Source: Smittium mucronatum (Eukaryota; Kickxellomycota; Harpellomycetes; Harpellales; Legeriomycetaceae). From it: a stretch of 64,000 nucleotides of DNA. The notes beneath the pieces are model-generated. The model searched no databases. It was not told where the DNA came from and saw only the letters and a list, made by a program, of their open reading frames with translations. The translations under genes and the position numbers were made by a program. This document shows positions 21,365 to 33,477 of the stretch, in pieces; the first letter of the stretch is position 1; every line of letters starts with the position of its first letter. The stretch is taken from positions 1-64,000 of the forward strand of contig LSSL01000273.1 in assembly GCA_001953115.1 (NCBI GenBank), given 5' to 3'.

Positions 21365-24073
21365 ATCATTTTGTAATTGGGGTAAATTAAACATTGGCTT
21401 TATGGATCAAGCCCTTTTTTTGTATTTTTTTATGAAAAAGCTTTTCAACTTTTTGGCCCGCTTCGTTCTTTCTTTTGATTTTTTCTGCTCTATAATCTTT
21501 TTTCGAAAAAAAAAAACTTTTGCTATTTTGCTATAAATGTGCATTTAGTATTATTTTTGATCGCAATTTATTTATTCCTGCTGTATAAACTTTCTACTCT
21601 TTCTATTATCATCCATTTTTTCGGTTAATTTTTCGAAATTCGATTTTATTTTTTCTATATGATATGTCTAAACCTTCACTATTTTCCCTATAGTACAGGT
21701 ATATCATTTTGACATTTTGAATTATAAATTTAATTTTAATAGCTAAAATTTAAACAATCGCCCTAAACTTTTTTCAAGTCATTCAATTAGCATAATATAT
21801 ATATATAGATAAAAAGCATAAACATACAAAAGCTATAGTTGTGGAAATTAATAATCGTAATAATCTCAAAATTACCCAACTGTGACATATCAACACCGAT
21901 AAAAGCACAGAACTCTGCCTATTTAATACTATTATTTCAGTTAAAATCACAAATGTTTTTTATCTTTATAAATTCAAAAAAAAACATTTCGATAAATAAT
22001 CAAATTTAAGAATTGATTTCATTTCAACTCTAAACACTATGAATGGAAACAAATACGCGCACTCCCATTAGCAAGCTTGGCTATAAGTATTCCACTTCCC
22101 CTTCCACCAATGAATATAAAAAATTTAAATTTTCAAAAGTAGATCGAGTCTCCTTTAATTCACCAATGCTAGTCTATTTTTTTTTTCAATTTGGCCCAAA
22201 TTTTTGCCTTATACTAGAAATTCGCCTTGAAAGGTAAATCTTTACAGTAAAAAATTAGATGATAATTTAAATATTTTTTTTCCATTAGAGTAATATAATC
22301 AAATTTTGTATGCTTTTTTCTGACCCAAATTTTTTATTATAAAGTTCATTCTGGCCAATTTTCACTAGAATCTGATGGAGATAAAATAAGGTGTTAATAG
22401 AATTATATTTCAACTTACAAGTTAATCTAGATAAATAATTTAATATATTCTATTCGCCATTTTAATTATTTCCTGGACTTAATTTTCAATATTAATAATT
22501 TGAGATAATAAAAATATTAATTTTTTTATTATTATCGAGTGTTTTTGAAAGTGTTTACTGTTTTGCTGTTTGAATAAAAATAATAGAATCACGTTATGTG
22601 GCTTTCGATATTATCCAAAGGGGATTTAAATTTCACAGCTAATAAAAATCTTGTGTTTCTAATAAATAGGCTTATAATAATCATGTGCCATAGCTGAAAT
22701 TTAAAATAGATTTTGCATTCCCCTTAACACAGACAAATATGAAGTTCGGTCAATGAGTGCTATATAAGAAATTTTTTATGTCTTTAGGATATTTTTTGTT
22801 AATAAAAAAAGCTTTTATATTTATCGAATCTCTGGTTGGTATTCTAGTGACTTTTTGAAATTAAATTTTTCTTTTATAACTCGAAAAATCCGTTTAAATT
22901 TTCAATCCTTTAAATTCCAGTTTTATCAACTATAAACTTCCACTTTGATCAAATCTTTATTACTTTATATATGTGGTTGAACATAAGATTGATTAATAAT
23001 TGATTTTTTTTTATTGCAACTTAAATCCAAGCCCCTTGTTCAAAAATGCATGAAAAATGGTTATCTCTTCAAGTGATTCAATTGAAAGTGTGGTTGCATA
23101 TATGATATTTTATTTTCTGCGCATATAAGGGCTTAACTTTTATCATTTATATAAATTTTAAAATCTTAAAGGAACAATCATTCTCAACACATTTTATTTT
23201 GCGCAATAATATTACACACAGTCAAAAAAAAACTTTTTAATAAAGTCCATATGACCTCTGAGGGTTAAGTTGGTTTGTTCATTTTTATTTAGTCAAGATT
23301 TTACAATATTGATAGCATAAGCATTGGATGGCAACAGACGTTAAGTGCAGTTCTTGGAAGAAATGACCTTCTTCAAACACTGAATCCCCTACTTTAAATT
23401 GAAAATATATAGTTTCTTGATACCCCTTAACGCCCTGGGTGCTCTATGCACTTTAATTTGATATAATCAAAGCAATGCATTTTGCTTCTACTCTTAATTA
23501 GCCAATGGAATATAAAGTTACCAGTGAAAGAACCAAATTGGAGTAAAATTCCGTGATACAAAAAAAAATTTAAAAGAATATACCAAATTGAAGTAAACGT
23601 TCCTGTAAATGATGTTCCAATTAAACCACCTAACCATTTTTGAGTTGAGTTATTAAAATTTTACCAATAGAAATTATATGAATATTTAAATGTGTTTTAT
23701 TGGGCAGGAGGTGATCATCCTTCTTTTTTCAATTCTGAAAGAGTCAATAGTTTTTGCAAATCAAATATATGCAGTTGGCTAGAGCTTAGAGTGGAGCTCC
23801 AGATTGCAGCAAATGAAAATGGCTAATTCTCTTTTAGGTGCTATACATTTTAGACTAGAACGATTTTTAATGCGAGTGAAGGGTAGAATAAACAATAATT
23901 TAAATATTGTTGGCCCTTACTCGAAAATTTTTTATCCAAGGTAAATTACTGCTCATCAAATATTACTTGTTAGCTCTGCTTCGCTTTAACTAATTATTTT
24001 TGATCCTCTCACTCTTTCATCAGATCAAGTTTATACTTTTATAAAACAACAATTTCAATTTCTCCGTATCAAG
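21365..24073. other. Intergenic region between THO1 and PA2G4 genes
   Basis: About 2.7 kb. A short coding-like frame occurs at 22043-22237. A direct, imperfect repeat lies around 23531-23555 and 23582-23610 (AACCAAATTGGAGTAAA versus TACCAAATTGAAGTAAA), and part of it recurs at 178-201. A TATAAAA at 24040-24046 precedes the PA2G4 start by about 30 bases. No other gene or RNA was recognised. Mirror: 46504-49212. Confidence 0.5.
22043..22308 (+). CDS. Possible small hypothetical protein, left arm
   Basis: The frame from 22043 begins METNTRTPISKLGYKYST and has mixed composition with several Cys-free polar residues for about 44 codons. It then enters an Phe-rich stretch. A GTAAAT donor after 22232 and an acceptor AG near 22289 would splice it to a stop a few codons later. 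No family was recognised. It could be a remnant exon or noise. Confidence 0.2.
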
Positions 24074-25472
24074 ATGATGAAAACTAAGGCTATCGACAAC
24101 AAGAAAAAGGGGAAGGCTGAGGAAGTCCCCGAAGAGGAATATACTTTGAATGATCCCACAGTTATTGACAAGTACAAATCTGCAGCCAATGTTGCCAACC
24201 GTAAAAATACATCCTCCCTATTTCATTTCCATCCTTCATTTTTTATTTTTCCGATTTAGAATCTTTGTTGGCCGTTCTCGAAAATGTAAAGGAAGGCGCT
24301 TCAATCTTCGAACTATGCAAAATTGGTGATAATAAGGTTGCTGAGCTGTGTAAAAAGTCTTACACCAAGGCCAGCTTCAATAGAGGTCTTTCTTATCCTA
24401 CTAGTGTATCTGTAAACGATATTGCTTGTCATTTCTCCCCCCTTGAAAGTGATGCTGAAGCTGTAAAGCCTCTTTCAAAAGGAGACGTTGTTAAAGTGTA
24501 AGTTTTCTTTCTTATTTCACACTAGCTATTTAGATTGACTAAAAAAAAATTTTTTAATAGTCAATTGGGTGCTCATTTCGATGGATTGGCTGCCGTTATC
24601 GGCCACACAGTTGTTGTTGGCGCAAGCGAGGTAAATTTTATAGTTCTCCATTTTTTATGCACCTTATTATCGTTTTACCACCATGATTTCTTTCTCCTTT
24701 ATTTTTAGGCTGAACCAGTAACTGGAGAAAAAGCCGATTTGCTCTCTGCCGCCCATTATGCTGCCGAAGGAATTCTTCGCATGATCAAACCAGGAAAAAT
24801 GGTACTATTTTTTCCAAGATATAAATTTGCATTTATTATAATTTTTACATTATTGTTTAGTCAACCGAGATTTCAGATGTTGCCCAGAAAATCACCAAGA
24901 CTTTTGACTGCTCTCCTCTGGAAGGATCTTTATGTCATAACCAAACGAGAAACAAAATTGACGGCGAAAAACACATCGTATTGAACCCTTCTGATGAGCA
25001 AAGAAACAAAGTCAAAATTAACACAGTTGAGGTTGGTGAGGTATATCTAATCGATATTCTTGTTTCTGGTGGCCAAGCAAAACCTCGTCCTTCAAAAAAT
25101 AGAACCACTGTCTATTGTAAATCTGGAACCAATTACAAACTTAAAATGCAGGTCGCCAGATCCCTATACTCTGAAGTCAACTCTAAGTTTGGAACTTTTC
25201 CGTTCTCTCTTAGGTGCTGTGAGGACGAAAGGAAGGCCCGTATGGGTGTCATCGAGTGTGCTAAATCTCATGTTTTAGAAGCTTTTGATGTAATTGAAGA
25301 AAAAGATGGCCATAACGTTGCCCAAGTTTGCTTCTCCGTCATGGTTACACCAAATGGTGTATCTCGATTGACTAGTGGACCTGCATTCAACAACAAGATT
25401 ATTGTATCTGATAAGAAATTCGACGCTGAAATCACTGCTTTGCTTAACACATCTCCTAAATCTTTAAAATAA
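24074..25472 (+). CDS. PA2G4: PA2G4/EBP1-type (methionine aminopeptidase-like) protein, 5 exons, left arm
   Basis: Exons 24074-24200, 24260-24497, 24561-24630, 24709-24801 and 24861-25472 join in frame to 379 codons. The chain follows EBP1 throughout: EEYTLNDPTVIDKYKSAANV, GASIFELCKIGD, GLSYPTSVSVNDIACHFSPL, LGAHFDGLAAVIGHTVVVG, the HNQTRNKIDGEKHIVLNP loop, and LRCCEDERKARMGVIECAKS. EBP1 proteins keep the pita-bread fold of type II methionine aminopeptidases without the activity, and bind ribosomes and RNA as growth regulators. The fungal Cdb4 group is the same family. The protein stops soon after ALLNTSPKSLK and lacks the long Lys-rich tail of animal EBP1. The gene appears intact. Confidence 0.93.
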
Positions 25473-28400
25473 TTGACTTTTCTATTCTCAATCCTTAAAT
25501 ATTTTTAATAAATGTTTGATTATTGCAATTTTTTATTAACAGTCTTCCACTTTCTTCTCTCTCTGCTTACCATTTTCCTCTAAATTTAGAGATTCACATG
25601 TTTGATTTATTGATATGGCGAACTTACTTTAAATTTGGTTCTATTCTACCCTCAATAAAAATTCCAATCCAGAATTCCTAATATATTATTTTTGGTTTGG
25701 GTTTAATTTATTCGATCTTAGAATTGTATTATTCATATGTATCGGCAAATTTTGCTATGAGGTAGTAGCTAATTATATTCTAATGAAAGGCCTCGAAAAA
25801 TAGAGCATTGTTATTCCACAAAATACGAATATAACTTTTATGGTGACAAGCACACTTTTATTTGGTAAAAATTTAAAAAATCAGAATTGCCTTTTCTGCT
25901 TCAAATTCCTGTAATTTAACTAAAAGGTAAATTTTTTTTTATCGAAAATTAAAATTTGAAGGGTATTTTTTTATATTTTAATCCATTCATTTTCAAAAAA
26001 CATTCCAAAAAAATACAAAAAAATAAAGCGAATTTCAAAAAAATTATGAAAATCATCGAAATTCAACAAGTTAAATAAATAAAATGTTTGAAAAAGTAAT
26101 TTTTACTGCTATATCGTATTAACCAGCTGTTTAAATCGCATTTTAGACAAATTAAACAAAATTCCATGTAGTAATTTATTCTTTCATTTGACCAATAATT
26201 TTTTATGTGATTAATCAAGGTTAAACGTTTTTCAGATATGACCATAAACAATTAAAGTAACAAAAATCTATTAGAGTAGGTATTTCAAGAAATTTTTGGG
26301 TTATTTTTTAATTAAATCGGATATTTAGAAATGAATGATGAATGAACTAATTAAGAATATTTCAAGAAAAATATTTCTAATTAGAGAGCAATTCCAAAAA
26401 AATGTCAGAAAATTGGATGTTGTTGTTTTTATTTTTCTATATGAAAAAAGTATATGATATTACAAAGTTTCTATGTAGTGAGCTCCCCTCATTCCCTGCC
26501 AATTAAGCCGATAACAATCAATATAAAAAATTGTCTCAAATTAATATACTCACTGAGAAAAAGTAACTAATAATCAGCTAACAAGATTTCGAGTTTTTCA
26601 TGTTCGATTGACGTTTAATCGAAGACTTAGACATTTTTTAATGGAAAATTCTTTCAAAAAGTTCATTCATCCTAGTATCCTAATACTATTTTATTTTTAT
26701 TATTATTAAAATAAAAACTCTGAATAGTATTTGAACTTGAAATTTTCATTCTAATAGACCTCTTTTTCAGATAAGTCCCCATTTCAAACCAATAAAACAT
26801 TATTATACTTCTATTCGCTGGAAATATTTATGGAAAACATAATTTTTCACTCTTGTAGATGCTTAAAATATAGACAATACTTTTTATGTGCGAATATTTT
26901 ATAATTAAAAATCTATTAGGTTCCTTTCGTGAATATTTTGATTTCGATGAAACGGTGAAAATGAGCTTTGAAATGGGTGAATACGCCTATCTTGACTTCC
27001 ACCATTCAATCCGTTTAAATGAATTTATAACATTGGTTAATAGGCTGAAAATCCCGAAAAATCAATCAATTATACAATAAATCATTTTTATATTGAAAAA
27101 ATCCACAATAATTTTTTTTCTGCACTAACCTAGTGTCATCCTATCTTTTAACTATTCTAAGAGTTTATTAAGAATTTATTTTACAAATTTCCTTTAAAAA
27201 ACTGTGAGTGTTTTCGAAAATTGCAGTTTTTGCATTTCATTATTTTTTAAATTTTCGCATAAATTTCGGGAAACTTCTAGCTGACAAAAAAAATTCTTTA
27301 AAAAAAATCATCGCCATATAAGTACTCTAAATATATTAATGAGACAAAAAAAATACATAACATATATTCATAAAAAAATGTGTACTAAATATGGTAAGGA
27401 AATAAAAATCTGGCAACTTCATAAAAAATATGATGATTATTTGGAGAATCTGACAATCATTTTAATAACCTGAAATATTGGTATACTTTTTTTTAATTAT
27501 CTGAAAATTTTAGCAATGATCTTAAAATATAAGCGCAATTATTTTTTTATCTTATTCTTATTCTTTGGCTTTGTTTTTCTTTTTTATGTTAGTTCTACAT
27601 CTCAAAAATATCGTGTATTAAATCCAAAAATCATAATGAGCTCAAAAATTTATTGATATATCAGCATTCATCAATATTTTCATAGACTCGCAATATTATG
27701 GTTATAATTTACTATTTAATTTAAATATTTTAAGACTATGCATAGTTTATCCTATAATAAATTAATTAAATAACTGTAATTATCAGAATTAAGTATTAAT
27801 AGAACTTGGAGTGTGTTAATTAAGTTCAGTAAATATTTTCGTTTAATCTTCCCCCCCCCCTCCATCAATCCATTTCAAGTTAATTAAGTGCTATACAGGA
27901 TATTTTTTGGTTACTAAAAGCCTATAATGAGCCATCGCTGTATTGATTTTTACATGCGTAAGAATCAAAAAAATAAATTCATGGAGCTTAGTTCAATAAT
28001 TAAAATTATCATTTGTAATTATGCCAAAATGAATCGAATCGAAAAGATATGTGTTCATGTATATTTCAAAATTTATATTATGAATTCAAGCTGCTTTAAA
28101 TCAAAAAAAACATATATAAGTATTAATTTTACTTCTAAAAAAATGACAGTAAAAAGTAATAAACCATTAATTTCGTAAATTTTATTTCTAATAAGGATAA
28201 AAAAACTTAAAAAAAAGTAGTGAAAAATTAATTTTTATCGAATACATTATAACACTTAAAATCGCGGTTTTTTTTTCAAGAACTCTCTAAATATTTTTAT
28301 ATCCATAAAAATTTATTTTCTGTATATAGAGACTAATTAGATGTTAACATCAAATTCTAAAACAGATGATCTATATCATTTCTCCCCTTGATTTGATTCT

Positions 28401-28929
28401 TAACACTCTTAATCGATGGGTTTTTTGAGATTATCTGACCCATCCAACCAGAATTTTTTAAAAAATAAAACGAGTAACTAAATAAGACTAAGAAGAATAT
28501 TTTTTTTTCAATATAACAAATGTATAATGCATTGATGATATGAATTAACATACACTAATTCAAAATAGGGTATATAGATTTACCTGAAGCTCGCGATAAT
28601 AATATCGAAATGGTCTGGAATAAAGAAAATAAAAGGAGAGAGCAGCATAATTTAAGAATTGGTGTTTTAGCTTTCAGTAAAATTGAGTATCCAATAGACC
28701 TTTTTTCCTGAAGACTTTTTTTGCTTCAGCTTTGAAGAAAATTGTCATTTTTTTAATACTTATAATATCCGATATTTTATTGGCGGATTTTAAAACTGTG
28801 CCCAATTTCACTTTTTTTGGTAGACTATTGCTAAAATAGTCGGATAATTAAAAGGAGGTATCCCAATTCTTCAGGTATCATAATAATAGTTAGAAAATTA
28901 TAATCTGAGATTTTCAGAAAAAAACTGAA
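25473..28929. other. Gene-poor AT-rich DNA downstream of PA2G4
   Basis: No recognisable gene. A frame at 26886-27080 has a slightly more protein-like stretch (FDFDETVKMSFEMGEY...), and 28564-28707 on plus reads IDLPEARDNNIEMVWNKEN with few stops. Both are too short to name and may be transposon debris. A run of 10 C at 27851-27860 lies in a context resembling the poly-C repeats at 28930 and 31808. Mirror: 41648-45104. Confidence 0.5.
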
Positions 28930-29024
28930 ATTTTAAGGAATTATTTTAAAAATTATTTAAATCACTGAAATTTTATTCCTTAATATGACTTTCTTCCCCC
29001 CCCTTCCCACAGAAACCTGATAAT
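28930..29024 (+). repeat. Poly-C inverted repeat copy A flanking MULE relic, left arm
   Basis: It shares with the reverse complement of 31707-31808 an ordered set of blocks: ATTTTAAGGAA, AAATCACTGA, TTTATTCC, a run of C (8 here, 10 there), CACAGA and CTGATA. The two copies point towards each other around a MULE transposase relic, as terminal inverted repeats would. Mirror copy at 41553-41647. Confidence 0.6.
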
Positions 29025-29858
29025 AAAAACAAAGATATGATTTATTTTTCTCCCTAAAATTAAAATATGGAGAATTCCAATAAAAAACATGAATTTTATA
29101 ATTTCCAATGAAGAAATTTTATGACCAATATACCTACACTTATAAAAATCGAAAACTTTTTTTTTTCGCCAAAAATACCAGATAGCTAGAAATTTTCTGG
29201 GTAAAAAGTAAAGTTCAGGAAAAATTTTCTATCATATTTATTTATTTGGATTCTTTTAAAAAGTATAGGGTTCAGTTCAGGTGAAAAAGTCCAGATATCG
29301 AATTTTAAACATGAATTATTGAGTTTACACTTTTTAACTAATCTGTATTTAAAATATTTTACTTTAGATTAATTTCAGGCGAAAAAAAACGATCGAAATG
29401 TAATCTATGCAGATATATAAGGATACATTTATTCAGCTAACATGTTCTTTATGAAATTGAATATTTTATCCCAAAACTTAAATATCAAAACAGTCCGTTA
29501 AGTTTATTTCAAATTTAAAACGAAGCCCCAAATTAAAGCCTTTTCATGACTCGATTATTAATTACAAAAAATAAATAAGGTACCGATTTATTTCTTTATA
29601 TCTCATAATTTAAACTTTTAATTTTATATAACAGTGTACATATACTCAGTTTATAAAATAAATTTATCAAAAATCACTCAAAGTTTTGATTTTTTTTGTT
29701 TTTTTTTGTCACAATAAATAAATAGATGGCTAAATATTTTTGATTTAATACTAATTGAATAATAATAATAAAACGGACGAAAATTTAAGCTTGTAAATAA
29801 ATCATTTATCCAAAATTGAGTTTTTTTAATCTCCCTTGGCCTCCCTGCCTTTTTTCTT

Positions 29859-31290
29859 TCAGAAATCGAAATTATGCTTATGTTTTCGGTCCTTTTGATT
29901 TATAATAAAAAGCAGTAAAATTAGATACACTTTTTTTGATTTAAAAAAATCAATACAAGAACAATAATAATCTTTCCATGTCTCTATGCTTTTTTTAGGA
30001 AATAAAATTTCCATTTTAGCAGAAAACTGCATAAAAAAATCAAAATTCTCGGTTTCCAAGGTTTTTATTTTGTTTGATGTATATCCTACCTACATTTGAT
30101 CGATTGAAAATTCGGAAACACTGAATATAAATTCGTCTAAAATTTTTTTTACATTGTTAAAATGTAAATGATTATCTCTCAATGAAAATCCATTGTATTC
30201 CATTTTTCCAAAGTTTGGTTAGTTTGGGCTTTGATGTTCTTCATTATCTTATTCAAAAATGGGATAAGCTCTATTATTCTTAATGTGTTTTACCTAGAAA
30301 ACTTCTGTTTTACTGTTCTATTGAATCTTTTAATAGCATTATTTTTAGAGAGAAAGAAAATAAATGATCCCCCATACCGATTTTTTTTTTCGAAATGGTT
30401 TTTCGAAATAATTTCCACCAGCTCCATGTTGAAATTGAAATTTTTTCGTTTCAATATAAACACTTCTTTTGTTTTTTTGAAGAGCTTATTGTCCACAATC
30501 AGTTGTATTTTACAAATATATCCATATATTATATTTTCAATTTTATTTTTTTTCTTTCCCGATTTCATCTTTAATATTTTTATATAAACATAACCGGAAA
30601 TTTATTATATTTAAATTCATAGGAAAGGTTGTTAATTCCTTAGATATTTATGGCGTGGAGTCCACTACCAAAAAATTTAGTTCAAAATTAAGGCTTAGCT
30701 TTTTAGTTTCTATAATAATGGTTTCAAAGGCCCGAATGTAATCTTTTTTATCATCTCTGCTGACCGTGGAGATTGAAATATACGAAAAAAAATTTTTATT
30801 GGTAATACTGATAATTATTACTGGGTATCATCCTTTTAACGATTCAAATTTTGAATCAAAATGTGTATTTGCAGCCAGGGAGAGTCTAATTAGCATAATT
30901 TTGATTTCATTTGAAATTTAATATCTTCATGTTCAACTGAATATCATGAAATTTAATGATATTTATCAGTTAAATCTTCATTCGCTTTTTTGAATTCATT
31001 TGCTTACATTATAGTTGTTATTAAACTGACAGCTTTCGATTTTTATGGTGATTATTTCTAACCGAATAATTATTTTGAGATTCAAAAAAAAAAAAAATTG
31101 ATATGGGCTAAAACCATCTTTATTAAAGAAATAATTACATTTTTTATATGATTTTATTTAAACTCTGCGCATATTTAGGAATGGACTGTTTGGTAGTAGT
31201 ACTTCCTAAAATTATCATAATATTCGTCTATTCTTAAATCGCCAAGGCATTCTCCCATGTTTTTTTTACATTGTAATATACTGTTTGCTT
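29859..31290 (-). pseudogene. MULE transposase relic 2 (FLYWCH + DDE + SWIM), left arm
   Basis: Minus-strand reading gives decayed blocks in MULE order. A FLYWCH-like zinc finger lies near 31287-31170 (C-K-K-N-M-G-E-C ... V-H-S). The transposase domain lies at about 30890-30640: NTHFDSKFESLKG, a TGA stop, then YPVIIISITNKNFFSYISIS, VSRDDKKDYI and FLVVDSTP before a second stop. The FNRTVKQ block is near 30310, and a SWIM-like DYYCSCIDFFKSKK near 29950. Both aspartates of the blocks seen (F-D-S and V-D-S) remain, but stops and frameshifts kill the gene. The inverted poly-C repeats at 28930 and 31808 bracket it. Confidence 0.75.
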
Positions 31291-31706
31291 TTATTTGTTG
31301 AAAGTTTTAGAATATTTCACTAGCGTACTTTTAAACTTTTCCTTGATGAGAGAATGTTCTGATATAATCTTATTCTTTTTGGATTCATTCATTGTTATCT
31401 GAATTATATTGAAAATATTTAATGTATAAAGCTAAGGCATTTTTTTAAAAAAAATATTCATATAGGATCTATAGAAAAAGATTAGGCTTAAATTCTTTTG
31501 GATGATAACTATTAACCATAAATAAAAAATTCTATTTTTCCCCTTACATAAAAGTTTTTAATTCAATCTTTTTGCAGAAGATTATTGGTACTTGATATTT
31601 TTATTAATTATAACAAGTTTTTTTATTGATGTGTATTTTAAGTAAACAGAATAGTCGACTTATATAATCAATAAATCGATTTATTAAATTTCAGATTCTT
31701 TCTTAT

Positions 31707-31808
31707 AATATCAGATCTCTGTGAGGGAGGGGGGGGGGTTAAAAAATAGCCTTAATATGGAATAAATCATCAGTGATTTGATCAATTTGTCAAATACTTC
31801 CTTAAAAT
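31707..31808 (-). repeat. Poly-C inverted repeat copy B flanking MULE relic, left arm
   Basis: Inverted partner of 28930-29024, with the same ordered blocks and a 10-base G run on the plus strand. Together they delimit a unit of about 2.9 kb. Target-site duplications were not found by eye. Mirror copy at 38769-38870. Confidence 0.6.
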
Positions 31809-31999
31809 GCCATATTTATTGATAAAATTGCAGTAATTTATTATTTATTCTTTAACCGGACATTAGGTTTAGAAATATTTTCAACCTTTATTGGCTTGAT
31901 TTTTTTAAATTTTTTATTTTTTTAGTAAAAGTTAAAATTTTTTATCCGTAAAAAGTAACTAAGCTTAATAAGATACAGTTGTTGGGAAGATTAAATTAA

Positions 32000-32945
32000 T
32001 TGTTGAATTTAACTTTCCCACCTGTTTCAATGGAAAACCAAAGGCTTTCTATTTTGCTCCAGGTGTCTCTTTTCTTTAGGTATTTGGAATCTCTGGTGAT
32101 TTTTTTATGGTATTTTCTCCATCTAATGAACGTTCCTTCGGCTTGCAGAATTTTATTTGCTAACTTAGCTTCAGTTTTAGCCCTGTAAATATTTCATACG
32201 ACTAGGTCATACATAATCTCAATGTTAGTAAACTTTCCTTTGAATGGCTCTAATAAATCAAATATTATATCTACAGTATTATACTCGTTACTTCATTGAC
32301 CTCCGTATATTTCTTGTTTATAAACCGTAAAATTAGCTTCCAGAATTCTATGAATCTTCTGCAGCCAAAATAAATATGTGGTATATTTTCTTCTCTGGAT
32401 TTGCATATTTTTCATGCCTGTGAATGATCAAATATACATTTTTCTATATTTTCGATTTTTCTCCAGTGATTATTGTGTTATGAAAAAGGAAATAAAATTG
32501 GCTAGTAAGTTTGGATTATAGGTCCAATTTGTGAGTTTTTATCATATTGAAATTTGGTTGAATTTTGACTTATTTACCAATAGTATCCGTTTTTGTTGAA
32601 CTATTGGCTCCTTTTTATATTTCAAGTCAATAATTTTTCTGAAAGAACGCTTTTCCCATCTATCTATAGGTTGATTATTAATCTTGAAGTTTTCAGAATG
32701 TATTTTAGAAGAGTTTATGAATTTTTTATCGAAAAATTAGTGCTTATCGTTGAGCTTATATTAAATATTATTGGTTTATTGTTTATGTTGATATTATATA
32801 TATAATCCGAATCATCTTCCCAGATTGGATCGCAGTTTGCTATAAATTTCCCGCAACTAGTTATTTTATTTTTAGAAATCCATAGTTGGTCTTTCTTATC
32901 CAGGTTAATCCCGAAAATTTTGTTTAATCTTTTTAGCCTAAGCAT
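32000..32945 (-). pseudogene. LINE-type retrotransposon 3' relic with zf-RVT remnant, left arm
   Basis: On the minus strand, frame-shifted blocks end in a recognisable reverse-transcriptase zinc-binding region near 32470-32290. It reads CIFDHSQA, a stop where the first C-x-x-C begins, then KICKSREENIPHIYFGC and FIEFWKLILRF, matching the C-x-x-C...H-x-x-x-x-C...W pattern of zf-RVT. It is followed by a helical C-terminal stretch (AKTEAKLANKILQAEGTF, about 32185-32003). The upstream part (32945-32715) is an open frame starting MLRLKRLNKIFGINLDKKDQ. No polymerase motif (Y-x-D-D) was seen. A truncated, dead element. Confidence 0.6.
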
Positions 32946-33477
32946 TTGGATTTTTTCGTATAGCCATTTTTATATTTCAGAAGGTTAAAATGTATTTATA
33001 GGTCTTTTTGTGGAAAATTGTATCAAATTGTGTAAAAATCAGTCTAATCGATTAAATCTAAATAAAATCGTGTTTAATTGTATCAATTTAGAATAAATTA
33101 GTCAAAATTTGGTATTTCCAAATAAAAATCTGTCAGTTTGAAAAAAAATGAAGATAAAGGCGATTTTTTATCATAAAAGTAAAAAAAAAATACAACCAAT
33201 GAATACAAAACCTTAAAATTCCTCATTTTAATAGCCCTCCAAATTTTTTCCGGGATTTTTTATAATAATGTACTAAAATTTATACCACGAAAATAAAAAG
33301 CACATTTAAACCTAAAAGATCTTTTTATAAACTTTATACTATTTTTTATAAAAATTAAAGGAAAACACTTAAATTTTAAATAAAGAGTTCACTTAGAAAT
33401 CTCCTAGCCATAAATAAATGTTTTGATTCAGATTATTTTGAATACTCGCAATATTTAAAATTCTGGAAGAAAAGATA
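32946..33477. other. Spacer between LINE relic and MULE relic 1
   Basis: Non-coding and AT-rich. TTGTATCAA occurs twice, near 33019 and 33077, in similar contexts. No gene was recognised. Mirror: 37100-37631. Confidence 0.5.

Noticed and set aside
30231..30587. 118-codon plus-strand ORF
   Set aside because: Antisense to MULE relic 2, rich in Phe, Ile and Leu from AT-rich complement; not a gene.
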